A stretch of 64,000 nucleotides of DNA. Origin: JAPLMI01 sp043798375. GTDB lineage: Bacteria > Omnitrophota > Gorgyraeia > 2-01-FULL-45-10. Each line of letters begins with the position of its first letter. Within the stretch, counting starts at the first letter, position 1. The notes beneath the pieces were generated by a model. The model was not told the DNA's origin, did not search any database, and worked only from the letters and a program-made list of their open reading frames with translations. The stretch lies in NCBI GenBank assembly GCA_043798375.1, contig JAZDOS010000028.1:1-64000 (forward strand), given 5' to 3'. Below, in pieces: positions 33,353 through 41,215 of this stretch. The position numbers were made by a program, and so were the translations under genes.

Positions 33353-34069
33353 TCAATAATTTTTCGAAAGAAGGGTTTCTTTTATTAAATTCAGTTTTCT
33401 ATTTCGCATCTCCACGACATTATCAATATCGAATTCTACATCTTCTCTTTGAACCTTTTTCTTCACCGGCCATGTCATGCCGCCGAAATGTCTTACTTCC
33501 TTATGAAATTTACATGGAACAAACCTATATTTCGCTTGACTCGTAAACTGCTGATATGCCATGCCTCCCGTATCGTATTTTCCAGTAACGCCCCAGCGCA
33601 ATCCAAGTTCCCGCTGGACATCGGTTCTCACAAGCAACGCAAGAGGCCAGAATCTTCTCATCGTCTTTTTCCATAAGAAGCGTATCTTCCAGCCGTATAC
33701 AAAATTCGCTACAACTGCGCCTACAATCGCATTTCTTGGATGTTTTTCCATTAATGCTACACGCTTTTCAAGCCAGCCATTTTTTAAAATCTGGGTGTCA
33801 TCGTGTAAAAACAAAAAATATGGCGTATTGACAAACCTTATCATAGAGTCTTTGGGCAGTGCCTGATCTTCCGGTTTCACCAATTTTATATCAGTCCTGC
33901 TTTCCAGAAACTTGCGCGTCTGGTCGTCAACACCGGCATCCCCTACGATGATTTTGTAAGGATAATCCGCAGTATATTTTTTTACAGACTCAAGGCAGAG
34001 CTCAAGCATATATCGACTATCAAATCTGGTCGGTATTAAAATGGTTACTTCCCTTTTTCCGTAATTCAT
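33353..34069 (-). CDS. family 2 glycosyltransferase, short
   Basis: The 238 residues form a minimal GT-A domain: EVTILIPTRFDSRYMLELC, GDAGVDDQT and the metal-binding FLHDDTQ. The short tail has a KFHKEVRHFGGMTW segment. Compared with typical GT2 enzymes it lacks a C-terminal extension. Located next to the flippase gene, in the same transcript. Confidence 0.8.
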   Translation of the reverse strand: MNYGKREVTILIPTRFDSRYMLELCLESVKKYTADYPYKIIVGDAGVDDQTRKFLESRTDIKLVKPEDQALPKDSMIRFVNTPYFLFLHDDTQILKNGWLEKRVALMEKHPRNAIVGAVVANFVYGWKIRFLWKKTMRRFWPLALLVRTDVQRELGLRWGVTGKYDTGGMAYQQFTSQAKYRFVPCKFHKEVRHFGGMTWPVKKKVQREDVEFDIDNVVEMRNRKLNLIKETLLSKNY

Positions 34070-34087
34070 ATGGACCTACCCATCATT

Positions 34088-35557
34088 TCAAATTTTTATT
34101 ACCTTACGGATATCAAACCCCAAGTATGAAATGTAGCTTTTAACAAAAATTCGATATATAAAGTATGGGGATATCATAACCGTATATACCGTAACCAAAA
34201 CAATAAGCCTAATCTCGGCGATACGTATATAGGCTCCCAAAATCCTTGCAACAAATAACGTAATTAGAGACGCCAGGAGTGAAACCAATATCGGTTCGAT
34301 TGAAGAGCGCACAAAATCACCTAACCTTATTATTCGTTCTTTGTGCAATACGCTGAGGTATGTTACCAATGAAATAACATTGTAGACAAATAAGACAACA
34401 GCTATCCCTTTCAGTCCCCAATTAACGGCAAAGTATAATCCTGCAGCAAAAGGAATCAAGAGCAAGAATCCGATTATGAAAGTCATAAAAGGTTTCCCAA
34501 CAGCTTGAAGTATATTTATAAAATATATTTGCGAAAGGCTGAGAAGAACTGCCAAAGACAACCATGGCAATATCTCCGCTGAGGCTAACCATTTCTCACC
34601 AAAAAGGCCTATTATGGTTTCCTTTGGAAAAAATGTGAAAAAAAACAATACCGGAACGGCAATTGAATATGTAAAAAAATTAAATTTTCTGAACCATTCC
34701 CTCACCTTCAGATTGTCGTTTTGAATGCTTGAAAACCCGGGAAGAAGCACGGTTACTATATTGGATTTCACTTTTTCGGCCGGTAACTGGCCGAGATTTG
34801 AAGCTCGCGTAAAATATCCAAGGTCGATTGTGCCCAGGTATTTTCCGGCGATTATCCTCTGCAAATTCCAAGAGAAAAAGCCTACTGTTTCCGATAGTGC
34901 TATGAACACACCGAATCCCAGCAAATGTCTTGCCGCTGTTCCGTCGAACAATAGTTTTGGCTTCCAGTTAAAAAATTTAAAGCCCCAGTAAATTCTTATC
35001 AATGTCATTCCTAGCGCACCGGCAATAATCCCCCACACAAAACTGAATGGGCCGTATCCCATCATAGCAAGCGGTATCGCGACAATGCCATAAAACGATG
35101 AATTCGCTATTCCTACGAGGCTTATATTTTTAAAAAACATATTTCGTCCCAATAACGCAGAAGGCACTCTGTCTAATGCATATATGATAAATGTAATTCC
35201 AATCAGACGCGCAAGAAGAGTAAGTGACGGCTCGCCAAAAAATCTTGCCAATAACGGCGCGGAGATCCACATTACCGAGAAACAGCCTGCCCCCATCGCA
35301 AGGCTTATAGTAAAAGCTGTATTGAGATGTTCGTCCGATATTTCCTCCCGCTGTATTATCGCCGAGTTTATACCGAGCTGCCAGAACATGAATATAAAGC
35401 CCGATAAAACCTGCGTCATCCCATAGAGACCGAAGTCTTTAGGGGACAAAATTCTTGCCAAGACGATGCCGTTTATAAAATATGTAACCTGGCAGATAAT
35501 ATTCGCTATAAACTGCCATTTAATCCCGTGTTTAACTTTTTTTGATATGCTTTCCAT
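34088..35557 (-). CDS. Wzx-type polysaccharide flippase (MOP superfamily)
   Basis: The 489 residues have about 12-14 helices and the WzxC/PST-type opening GIKWQFIANIICQVTYFINGIVLARILSP-like pattern (first 40 residues). Then come DFGLYGMTQVLSGFIFMFWQ and a central GKYLGTIDLGYFTRASNLGQ, a signature of this subfamily. It should flip undecaprenyl-linked repeat units across the inner membrane before polymerisation by the O-antigen-ligase-like protein. A second, more distant flippase is encoded at 51257. Confidence 0.88.
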   Translation of the reverse strand: MESISKKVKHGIKWQFIANIICQVTYFINGIVLARILSPKDFGLYGMTQVLSGFIFMFWQLGINSAIIQREEISDEHLNTAFTISLAMGAGCFSVMWISAPLLARFFGEPSLTLLARLIGITFIIYALDRVPSALLGRNMFFKNISLVGIANSSFYGIVAIPLAMMGYGPFSFVWGIIAGALGMTLIRIYWGFKFFNWKPKLLFDGTAARHLLGFGVFIALSETVGFFSWNLQRIIAGKYLGTIDLGYFTRASNLGQLPAEKVKSNIVTVLLPGFSSIQNDNLKVREWFRKFNFFTYSIAVPVLFFFTFFPKETIIGLFGEKWLASAEILPWLSLAVLLSLSQIYFINILQAVGKPFMTFIIGFLLLIPFAAGLYFAVNWGLKGIAVVLFVYNVISLVTYLSVLHKERIIRLGDFVRSSIEPILVSLLASLITLFVARILGAYIRIAEIRLIVLVTVYTVMISPYFIYRIFVKSYISYLGFDIRKVIKI

Positions 35558-35618
35558 TGCCTATAACTGCTTTCTCGAATTAACTAAATCCGTAAACTTT
35601 TTCTTATAAAATTTAATA

Positions 35619-36386
35619 CTACGGGCTTAACCTTGCTATTAACCCATAGCAAGGTGAATAAGCAAGACAAGATGGCAACCTGCTTAAAACAGGCAATGTT
35701 TTTAGTAACAGTTTTATTGATATTTTCTGTATAAAATTAGCCTTTTCGCTGTTAGCCCAAAACCAAAAATTACCGAACCCCCCACAAAAAATTGTATGAA
35801 ACCCCGATCTTTCAGCTATGTTTTTCCACAGGTAAGGATTCATGGAAGGAATATAATGTTCTTTATAAGATGCCGTATCAAGAGCACTATGTAATATTCG
35901 TTGAATAAACCCTCGATAATTAGGAGTAGAGATAACTAAGTATCCTCCTTCTTTAACGAGGAAAGCATGTTTGTTTAAAACTTCTTCGAAATTTGTAAAA
36001 TGCTCAATGAATCCAAAGGAGCATACCACGTCAAATTTGTTTTTTTCATTGTATTTAAAAAAGTCGACCTCATAAAAATTACCTACTTTATAATTCTCAC
36101 TTTTTAGCCAATGCGGTAATTCATTGCTAACACGAGGGTAAAAATCAATTCCATTTAGCTCATAGCCCAATTCACCCCACACTGCGAGATGGCTTCCCGG
36201 AAAGCAACCGATTTCCAAAACATTTTTTTCTTCATTTTTTAAAATTTTAAAATATTCTTCGATCCATCTCCTGACAATACTTTCCTTTGAGGCAATTGAA
36301 AAATGCTTATGGTTACTCCAAATATTACACCAAGCTTTCTGATCACGTAGATTATCCTGCTTTAAAAAATGTTTTATGCTCTTCAT
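35619..36386 (-). CDS. SAM-dependent methyltransferase (class I)
   Basis: The 255 residues include VLEIGCFPGSHLAVWGELGY as motif I, then FDVVCSFGFIEHFTNFEEVL. The arrangement is that of a small-molecule or sugar methyltransferase. The C-terminal 70 residues are hydrophobic-basic and may sit on the membrane. The gene overlaps the kinase-like gene upstream by 4 nt. It is the third methyltransferase of the cluster, suggesting a heavily methylated glycan. Confidence 0.8.
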   Translation of the reverse strand: MKSIKHFLKQDNLRDQKAWCNIWSNHKHFSIASKESIVRRWIEEYFKILKNEEKNVLEIGCFPGSHLAVWGELGYELNGIDFYPRVSNELPHWLKSENYKVGNFYEVDFFKYNEKNKFDVVCSFGFIEHFTNFEEVLNKHAFLVKEGGYLVISTPNYRGFIQRILHSALDTASYKEHYIPSMNPYLWKNIAERSGFHTIFCGGFGNFWFWANSEKANFIQKISIKLLLKTLPVLSRLPSCLAYSPCYGLIARLSP

Positions 36387-37417
36387 TTAGTCACCAGGTT
36401 TTTCATCTCGCCAGCGTAGAAGCGGGTGATTATTTTTCGCCTTAAATAATTAGGATTTCTTTTATAAACGCTGTCCAGCTGCTCAAGGATCCCCAGGATC
36501 CTGACAAACCGTATGACAGAATAAGGCGCTTCCCCTCCGCCATAGTATGCTTTAAGATATTCGCCGACCATACCGTTTAGGTATCGTTCTTTGAACGATA
36601 ATCCCGGCAGTTTCATCATTGATATATTGAGCCCGGTTATAAAGTTGCAAACGTCTTTAATGGTCAGATCTTCTATTTCGGCGGCTATATCCAGAACATA
36701 TATCCTGCTGCCGTTATGTATTATGTTATGAGGCTGAAAATCGCCGTGTTTTAAAGAGATGGGGCAATCGTAGGACGCAACATCACTCTCAAGGGCCTCC
36801 ATTCTCTCCATGACCTTTCTTCCCAGATCAACAGGTATATTGAGATACGGGAATTTATCGATGATCTGCCCGGCTTTGTCGATAAATTTTCCGGTTTCAA
36901 TTTTTCCGTGCTTACCTTCAAAAGTTGCGCTGTGAAAATCCTTAAGCCATTCTCCTGTCTCGGAAAACAGGCTTTTCAGAATTGCCTTCCTCGATCTCGT
37001 GAGGGGCATTAGCGAGATATTTTTTAAATAGGCGTAAAGGGTTTCCCCCTCGATCTTTTCCGTGACAAGCAAACCCTTCTCCGGTATGGCATCCAGCGCG
37101 TGCGATATCGAATCTTTCAATACGCGGTTTTTGCGCAATAACGACAGAATATCGAACTCCTTCACGGTATCCTTTGTGACATCATTATGATAGAGATTAT
37201 TGTATATCCTTCTTTTTACAATCAATCTTTTCAGCACGCTATCGGTGTTATATATGGAAAATTGGTATATTATCGACTTATGATGTTTTTTAAGCAGCGA
37301 ACCTTCGACCCTGACGTGAGACGAGGCCAGATGCGGATAGTATTTCTGAAGCCTGTTCTCAATCACGGTCTTTAACTCCAGAATATCTAACGATTTATCG
37401 AACGTGTTTTTTACCAT
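36383..37417 (-). CDS. aminoglycoside-phosphotransferase-like kinase
   Basis: The 344 residues have the APH/protein-kinase-like catalytic signature HGDFQPHN (Asp as base, Asn for metal) and LDIAAEIEDL at the DFG position. An N-lobe with LIVKRRIYNNLYHNDVTKDT precedes them. It would phosphorylate a hydroxyl, probably on a sugar or lipid-linked intermediate. It overlaps both the methyltransferase gene and the kinase-nucleotidyltransferase gene by a few bases. Together these look like a glycan-decorating sub-operon. The substrate is unknown. Confidence 0.75.
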   Translation of the reverse strand: MVKNTFDKSLDILELKTVIENRLQKYYPHLASSHVRVEGSLLKKHHKSIIYQFSIYNTDSVLKRLIVKRRIYNNLYHNDVTKDTVKEFDILSLLRKNRVLKDSISHALDAIPEKGLLVTEKIEGETLYAYLKNISLMPLTRSRKAILKSLFSETGEWLKDFHSATFEGKHGKIETGKFIDKAGQIIDKFPYLNIPVDLGRKVMERMEALESDVASYDCPISLKHGDFQPHNIIHNGSRIYVLDIAAEIEDLTIKDVCNFITGLNISMMKLPGLSFKERYLNGMVGEYLKAYYGGGEAPYSVIRFVRILGILEQLDSVYKRNPNYLRRKIITRFYAGEMKNLVTK

Positions 37418-39066
37418 ACCCTGCTTCTTCCGGTTAATTTAACCAAGACATAGTGCATTAAGGATAAAGGAAAGGCGAGCGAAAGCCTGGCCAGGCCGTC
37501 AATGTCCGCATTTTTGATAAATGAGGCTATTTTAGTCGTGTAGATCCTCGCCCCCGTGGAAAGGAGCGGAAAACGATAGTGCATGTTCCTGTCAGTGATT
37601 TTTGAAGGCCAAACGGAATTATCCAGGCGATCTCTTATGCTGAAGTCCGCGTCATAATAGTCTGCTATCCGCTGAACATAGCCGAGGTACAGCAGGACCC
37701 CTTCCCATATGCCGTATTTCAGAGATATTTCTTTAAGGTATTCCCAGTTTATGACATTATCGTTTATGAGCCTGATAGTGTTATAGACATCGCATATCCT
37801 TATATTAAAATGGCGATACATCCTCTGAAGGACGCACAATAATAGGCGGTATTCTGCCTTAGGAACATAAGCTGTCTTATCATCTGTTATATTGACTTTT
37901 ACCCTCTCCGAAAGCAGGCCTCGCACGAACCTCTTCTCTTCTCCGAACTCACCCAGCCGCGAACAGTGCACTTCCAGGGTAATATTATTCGGCATCTTAT
38001 AGTTTCTTTTTACGGCTATCTTTTCTGCTAATGTAGGGACGTCCAGTTTTGCCTTATAAAGGCCTATCAATATGTTGTCGATCTCTTCGATAGGCGCATC
38101 GGTGCACAGATCAACATCGTGGCCAAGGTCGGGATAGTTATCGAGACTCTTTATGACCATGATGCGAAGATTCCGTTTTTCAAATTCTTCAGTGACTTTA
38201 CCTATGACGTCTACAGCCCTGTCCAGGCGCAGCCCCTCCTCTTCCAGGATCGGTTTTACCTGTTCCGTCTCCGCAGCGGTTAATAACTTCTCATTGGATC
38301 TCAGCCAGCGGACCGTCAGCCTATTCTTGTTCAACACTGAAAGGATGCGGTTAAATTCAAGTTCTTTTCTATCGCCTTTATAGGCCGGGTTTAACATTGA
38401 GCCTGTTATAAAATCAATATATTGAGAATATATATCGGCCGTTTTCCTCAGGGGTCTCGCTGAATCCCTGAAGCGATCGACTATTTCGCGTTGGACGCTA
38501 TCTATATCAGCCTGATCGATAATGATGCTTTGCGGCACAGAATGAAAAATATCAAAATAGGCCGCTCTTCTCTCCTTATAAAAGTCCGGAGGATATTCCG
38601 GTTTTCTTCGGTACGCCATTTCAGGCGCCGCGTCAAGCAGGATCGGCAGATCCGGCCTCAGAACCGCCCTGAGCATACATCTGGTGTATGTCTTCGAGCC
38701 GGTGCCGAACAGGTTCGCGAGCGAATCGTACATATAACGGTCCATTATCAACGTATATCTCTTAATCCTTGTATAATATAACGATTTTATCAATAATATA
38801 AAGAGGTCGCCGATATAGACGATCTTTCGAAACAGGACTGTTTTCGAGTCTTTTCTATTCTTATCGTATCGATAGGATGGGTTATGACCGGCCGCAGCGC
38901 CGCGTTCCTCCCTGGGTAAAAGTTTTCTCACTGAAGCAGAGAGAGATATATCGTCATACATAGTGATACACTTGAATTTATATTTATGCCTTTCCAAAAA
39001 CTCAGAGAAGAGTTTTATCTGCGTGGTCTTACCGGCACCGTCCAACCCTGAAAATGTGATCAGCAT
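37411..39066 (-). CDS. thymidylate-kinase-like domain fused to a nucleotidyltransferase domain
   Basis: About 551 residues. The N-terminal part (about 1-210) starts MLITFSGLDGAGKTTQI with a P-loop of the thymidylate kinase type and has the lid-like DRYMYDSL. The rest (about 230-545) resembles the uncharacterised nucleotidyltransferase family NTP_transf_5, with the metal-binding pair in GHDVDLCTD. A TMK domain joined to this nucleotidyltransferase is not a housekeeping dTMP kinase. With the APH-like kinase next door it suggests phosphorylation or nucleotidylation of a glycan precursor. The ATG at 39066 is preferred because it gives the canonical TMK N-terminus. The domain calls are good; the joint function is inferred. 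Confidence 0.75.
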   Translation of the reverse strand: MLITFSGLDGAGKTTQIKLFSEFLERHKYKFKCITMYDDISLSASVRKLLPREERGAAAGHNPSYRYDKNRKDSKTVLFRKIVYIGDLFILLIKSLYYTRIKRYTLIMDRYMYDSLANLFGTGSKTYTRCMLRAVLRPDLPILLDAAPEMAYRRKPEYPPDFYKERRAAYFDIFHSVPQSIIIDQADIDSVQREIVDRFRDSARPLRKTADIYSQYIDFITGSMLNPAYKGDRKELEFNRILSVLNKNRLTVRWLRSNEKLLTAAETEQVKPILEEEGLRLDRAVDVIGKVTEEFEKRNLRIMVIKSLDNYPDLGHDVDLCTDAPIEEIDNILIGLYKAKLDVPTLAEKIAVKRNYKMPNNITLEVHCSRLGEFGEEKRFVRGLLSERVKVNITDDKTAYVPKAEYRLLLCVLQRMYRHFNIRICDVYNTIRLINDNVINWEYLKEISLKYGIWEGVLLYLGYVQRIADYYDADFSIRDRLDNSVWPSKITDRNMHYRFPLLSTGARIYTTKIASFIKNADIDGLARLSLAFPLSLMHYVLVKLTGRSRVW

Positions 39067-39275
39067 GAGGCTACCGCCTGCCGACTCGCGAACCATCCAA
39101 TAGTACGTTTTAGCCCTTCCTCAAAATCGACGGCTGGCTTGTAACCAAGCAGTCGTTCCGCTTTTGATATGTCGGCCAAGATGTTGATTAAAGGCCAGGC
39201 GTAGATCGTGAAGACCCATTCTTGCGGGCGGATGTAGATTGCTGTAATGTATAGCAACAGCATGATGAATGACAT
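39060..39275 (-). pseudogene. chimeric relic: O-antigen-ligase start joined to sugar-epimerase end
   Basis: The 71-residue frame has two unrelated halves. Residues 1-34 (MSFIMLLLYITAIYIRPQEW, then WPLINILAD) match the N-terminus of exosortase-associated O-antigen ligases. Residues 35-63 (ISKAERLLGYKPAVDFEEGL) match the C-terminus of NAD-dependent UDP-sugar epimerases. The junction lies around 39167-39179, at the shared letters LAD-I. A deletion fusing two genes, removing a few kilobases, explains this best. The product is probably non-functional. Its 3' end overlaps the kinase-nucleotidyltransferase start. Confidence 0.7.
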
Positions 39276-39283
39276 AATATATT

Positions 39284-39323
39284 AGTGCAAAAGTGCGTTA
39301 GTGCTTGAGTGCGTAAGTACGCT
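39284..39323 (+). repeat. 8-bp tandem array, left of the four-helix-bundle gene
   Basis: Five octamers in register: AGTGCAAA, AGTGCGTT, AGTGCTTG, AGTGCGTA and AGTACGCT. A similar array in the opposite orientation flanks the other side of the gene at 39619. The pair may mark the edges of a small inserted unit. Confidence 0.7.
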
Positions 39324-39334
39324 GGAAACGCATT

Positions 39335-39613
39335 TCAGCTCAATCCTTTCAAATATTTGATAAAACCATTAGTCATTCTACGGATTTCTTCGGTTTCTTG
39401 ATAAATTTTATCAAATTCATTTTTAGCAATATACGATTGATCTAACGCCATATATAATTGGCTTTGAATTTCCGATATTGCCGCTCTGGTTAACTGATCT
39501 CTCAGGCCCCAATCTTTTGAAAATTTAGACGTTGAGGTAATTCTATAGACTACTTTTGTCAGCTCCCGCGATCTCTTCCAAATATCCAAATCTTCAAATT
39601 TTGTAATTTTCAT
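39335..39613 (-). CDS. four-helix-bundle protein (23S rRNA intervening-sequence type), internally shortened
   Basis: The 92 residues open with the family signature FEDLDIWKRSRELTKVVY and FSKDWGLRDQLTRAA. They jump straight to SEIQSQLYMALDQSYI, then close with TEEIRRMTNGFIKYLK. Normal members are about 115-120 residues and carry a SNIAEGxGR block between those parts. That block is absent here with the frame kept. So helix 2 and the family's most conserved motif are missing and the bundle may not fold normally. Such genes occur in rRNA insertions and as free genes of unknown function. The 8-bp arrays on both sides suggest mobility. Confidence 0.75.
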   Translation of the reverse strand: MKITKFEDLDIWKRSRELTKVVYRITSTSKFSKDWGLRDQLTRAAISEIQSQLYMALDQSYIAKNEFDKIYQETEEIRRMTNGFIKYLKGLS

Positions 39614-39618
39614 AACTT

Positions 39619-39650
39619 ATGCACCCATGCACTTACGCTCTCATGCACTA
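39619..39650 (-). repeat. 8-bp tandem array, right of the four-helix-bundle gene
   Basis: Plus-strand units ATGCACCC, ATGCACTT, ACGCTCTC and ATGCACTA. On the minus strand they read as AGTGCAT-type units, the inverse of the array at 39284. The array runs into the 3' end of the RhuM-Fic gene. Confidence 0.6.
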
Positions 39651-40670
39651 TTCTTTAAGCAAATTCGTGATGATTTTGATCATTACATCTTTCTCTCGAG
39701 GATCGCTTGCGGCGATAAGAAGAGAAAGGGCAACGATTGCATTATCATTGATCTTGCGTTCGCCATTGACTTTACGCAGATAGCTATTCTTTTCAAGATA
39801 GTAGATAAAAAGAAGTGACGCGATCCTTTTATTCCCATCCGAAAAAGGATGATCTTTAATGGTAAGATATAATAAGTTCGCCGCCTTCTCCTCTATACTC
39901 CGATAGAGATCTTTACGATCAAATGTCTGATAAAGAGCGCCGATAATGCTCTTGAACTTATGCGATGTCTCTTGGCCAAACAACTCGGTCGCCTCACCTT
40001 TTTCGCAGAGTCGTGACTTAATGTCATTAATGCTATTGTGCGCGTGCTCATATGTCAAAATAAACGTTGGTGTTTTCCGACCGGCAATAGAAAGAGATTT
40101 GCTGTCATATTTATTAAGAATTGTGAGCGCATTCGCGTATTCATTAAGCAGTTTTAGGAGCTCATCTCCCTTACCGGTCAATTGAGGATGGACGGTTTTG
40201 CCGCTAATGAAGGCTATAGTCTCCTGGAGGTCCTTTAACGCGGTCTCGCGTCCCAGTAGTCTTTTTTGATTTAGCGCATACCCCCGAATAAGATAATTTC
40301 TTAAAACGTTCGTCGCCCATATGCGAAATTGAGTCGCCCGCTTTGAATTAACCCTATAACCGACGGATATGATTATATCCAGATTATAGCATTCAATGAG
40401 TCTTTCGATACGCCTTGCCCCTTCTATTTGAACTGTTGCAAAATTTGCAACAGTTGAACGGCTATCCAACTCTTTTTCTCGGAAAATATTGCTAATATGC
40501 CTTGAGATTACCGATTTATCCCTATCAAAAAGCCGCGCAACCTGATTAAGACTAAGCCACACCGTCTCATTTTCAAGCTTCACGTCCAGGCGAACAGAGC
40601 CGCTTTTCGCTTTATAAATAGCAATTTCGCCTTTATTAGCTCCTACATTCTCATCTCTTCTATTTTTCAT
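39648..40670 (-). CDS. RhuM-Fic fusion protein (putative AMPylating toxin)
   Basis: The 340 residues have an N-terminal RhuM-type domain (KLENETVWLSLNQVARLFDR, YNLDIIISVGYRVNSKRATQ, FRIWATNVL) and a C-terminal Fic/Doc domain. The active site HPFSDGNKR (274-282) keeps the catalytic His and the nucleotide-binding residues. Fic enzymes usually transfer AMP to a protein hydroxyl. No separate inhibitory antitoxin gene is seen beside it. RhuM-Fic proteins are scattered across bacteria, often as free mobile genes. It has its own promoter with a perfect palindrome upstream. Confidence 0.85.
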   Translation of the reverse strand: MKNRRDENVGANKGEIAIYKAKSGSVRLDVKLENETVWLSLNQVARLFDRDKSVISRHISNIFREKELDSRSTVANFATVQIEGARRIERLIECYNLDIIISVGYRVNSKRATQFRIWATNVLRNYLIRGYALNQKRLLGRETALKDLQETIAFISGKTVHPQLTGKGDELLKLLNEYANALTILNKYDSKSLSIAGRKTPTFILTYEHAHNSINDIKSRLCEKGEATELFGQETSHKFKSIIGALYQTFDRKDLYRSIEEKAANLLYLTIKDHPFSDGNKRIASLLFIYYLEKNSYLRKVNGERKINDNAIVALSLLIAASDPREKDVMIKIITNLLKE

Positions 40671-40689
40671 GATATTTCTCTCATCTAAG

Positions 40690-40724
40690 GTCTACGGTCT
40701 TCTATCTGTGGTCTACGGTCTACT
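40690..40724 (+). repeat. degenerate heptamer tandem repeat upstream of the RhuM-Fic gene
   Basis: Five 7-bp units in register: GTCTACG, GTCTTCT, ATCTGTG, GTCTACG, GTCTACT. It is the same repeat type as inside the glycosyltransferase genes at 24670-26834. It lies in the predicted leader of the RhuM-Fic transcript. Confidence 0.65.
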
Positions 40725-40784
40725 ATGCTATTTTTGTGATATTTTCTTGGCAACTCTCTTAAGGTCACAATTTGTGACCTTAAG
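40725..40784 (-). promoter_or_regulatory. promoter and palindromic operator of the RhuM-Fic gene
   Basis: On the minus strand TTGCCA (40748-40753) and TAGCAT (40725-40730) are 17 bp apart, a reasonable sigma-70 promoter. Directly upstream at 40758-40784 are perfect 13-bp inverted arms, CTTAAGGTCACAA and TTGTGACCTTAAG, around one central base. A dimeric regulator binding there would contact polymerase or block it. The regulator is unknown; it may be the RhuM domain itself (speculative). Confidence 0.6.
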
Positions 40785-40890
40785 ATATCCACCTCATCCC
40801 CTACTATATAAGACGTTAAAAGGAGAAAAATTATTGTTCCGTAAAACAACTTTATAGGAAATCGAACTTTTTTAAAGATGTTTTTCGGGA

Positions 40891-40944
40891 TCCCGACAGA
40901 TACATGTCAAAAGGTTCAGTTTTCTATAAAGCTATCTGACGGGA
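40891..40944. repeat. inverted repeat downstream of the PEP-CTERM lipoprotein gene
   Basis: TCCCGACAGATA (40891-40902) and TATCTGACGGGA (40933-40944) pair with one mismatch. A TCGGGATCCCGA palindrome overlaps the left arm. It sits just past the stop of the export operon and may end its transcript, though the T-tract is weak. The remainder of the gap from 40785 to 40963 shows nothing else. Confidence 0.4.
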
Positions 40945-40963
40945 CAAATATTTTAAAATAATT

Positions 40964-41215
40964 TTATTTCTTGCGCCTATTTTTCCATCTCACCAGAGCG
41001 TAGCCGGCTAGGCCGCTAGCTACGAGGGCGATGGTCGCGGGCTCGGGATTGGGAGCAGGGGTTATAGGATCGTCTCCGCCGCCCGGATTGGACCCGCCGC
41101 CTGAATAGCTTGAGCTTCCCGAGGAACTTGAGCCATCGTTTCCGGATTTCTTACACCCCGTTAATAATGTCACTGCCACTATGCCAATTAAAACAAACCA
41201 CACTAACTTCTTCAT
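40964..41215 (-). CDS. PEP-CTERM lipoprotein, small (83 aa)
   Basis: An N-terminal lipoprotein signal ends in LLTGC (Cys21). A 35-residue Gly/Ser-rich linker follows, then a full PEP-CTERM signal: PEP at 57-59, the helix ATIALVASGLAGYALV and the basic end RWKNRRKK. The protein thus has a lipid anchor at one end and an exosortase signal at the other, with almost no folded domain between. It overlaps the tyrosine-kinase gene by 4 nt and is the last gene of the export operon. It could be a scaffold, or a minimal substrate that loads the polymer on a lipid (speculative). Confidence 0.85.
   Translation of the reverse strand: MKKLVWFVLIGIVAVTLLTGCKKSGNDGSSSSGSSSYSGGGSNPGGGDDPITPAPNPEPATIALVASGLAGYALVRWKNRRKK

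Noticed and set aside
39284..39323. CRISPR-like or VNTR promoter
   Set aside because: 8-bp period without spacers; too short and degenerate for CRISPR.
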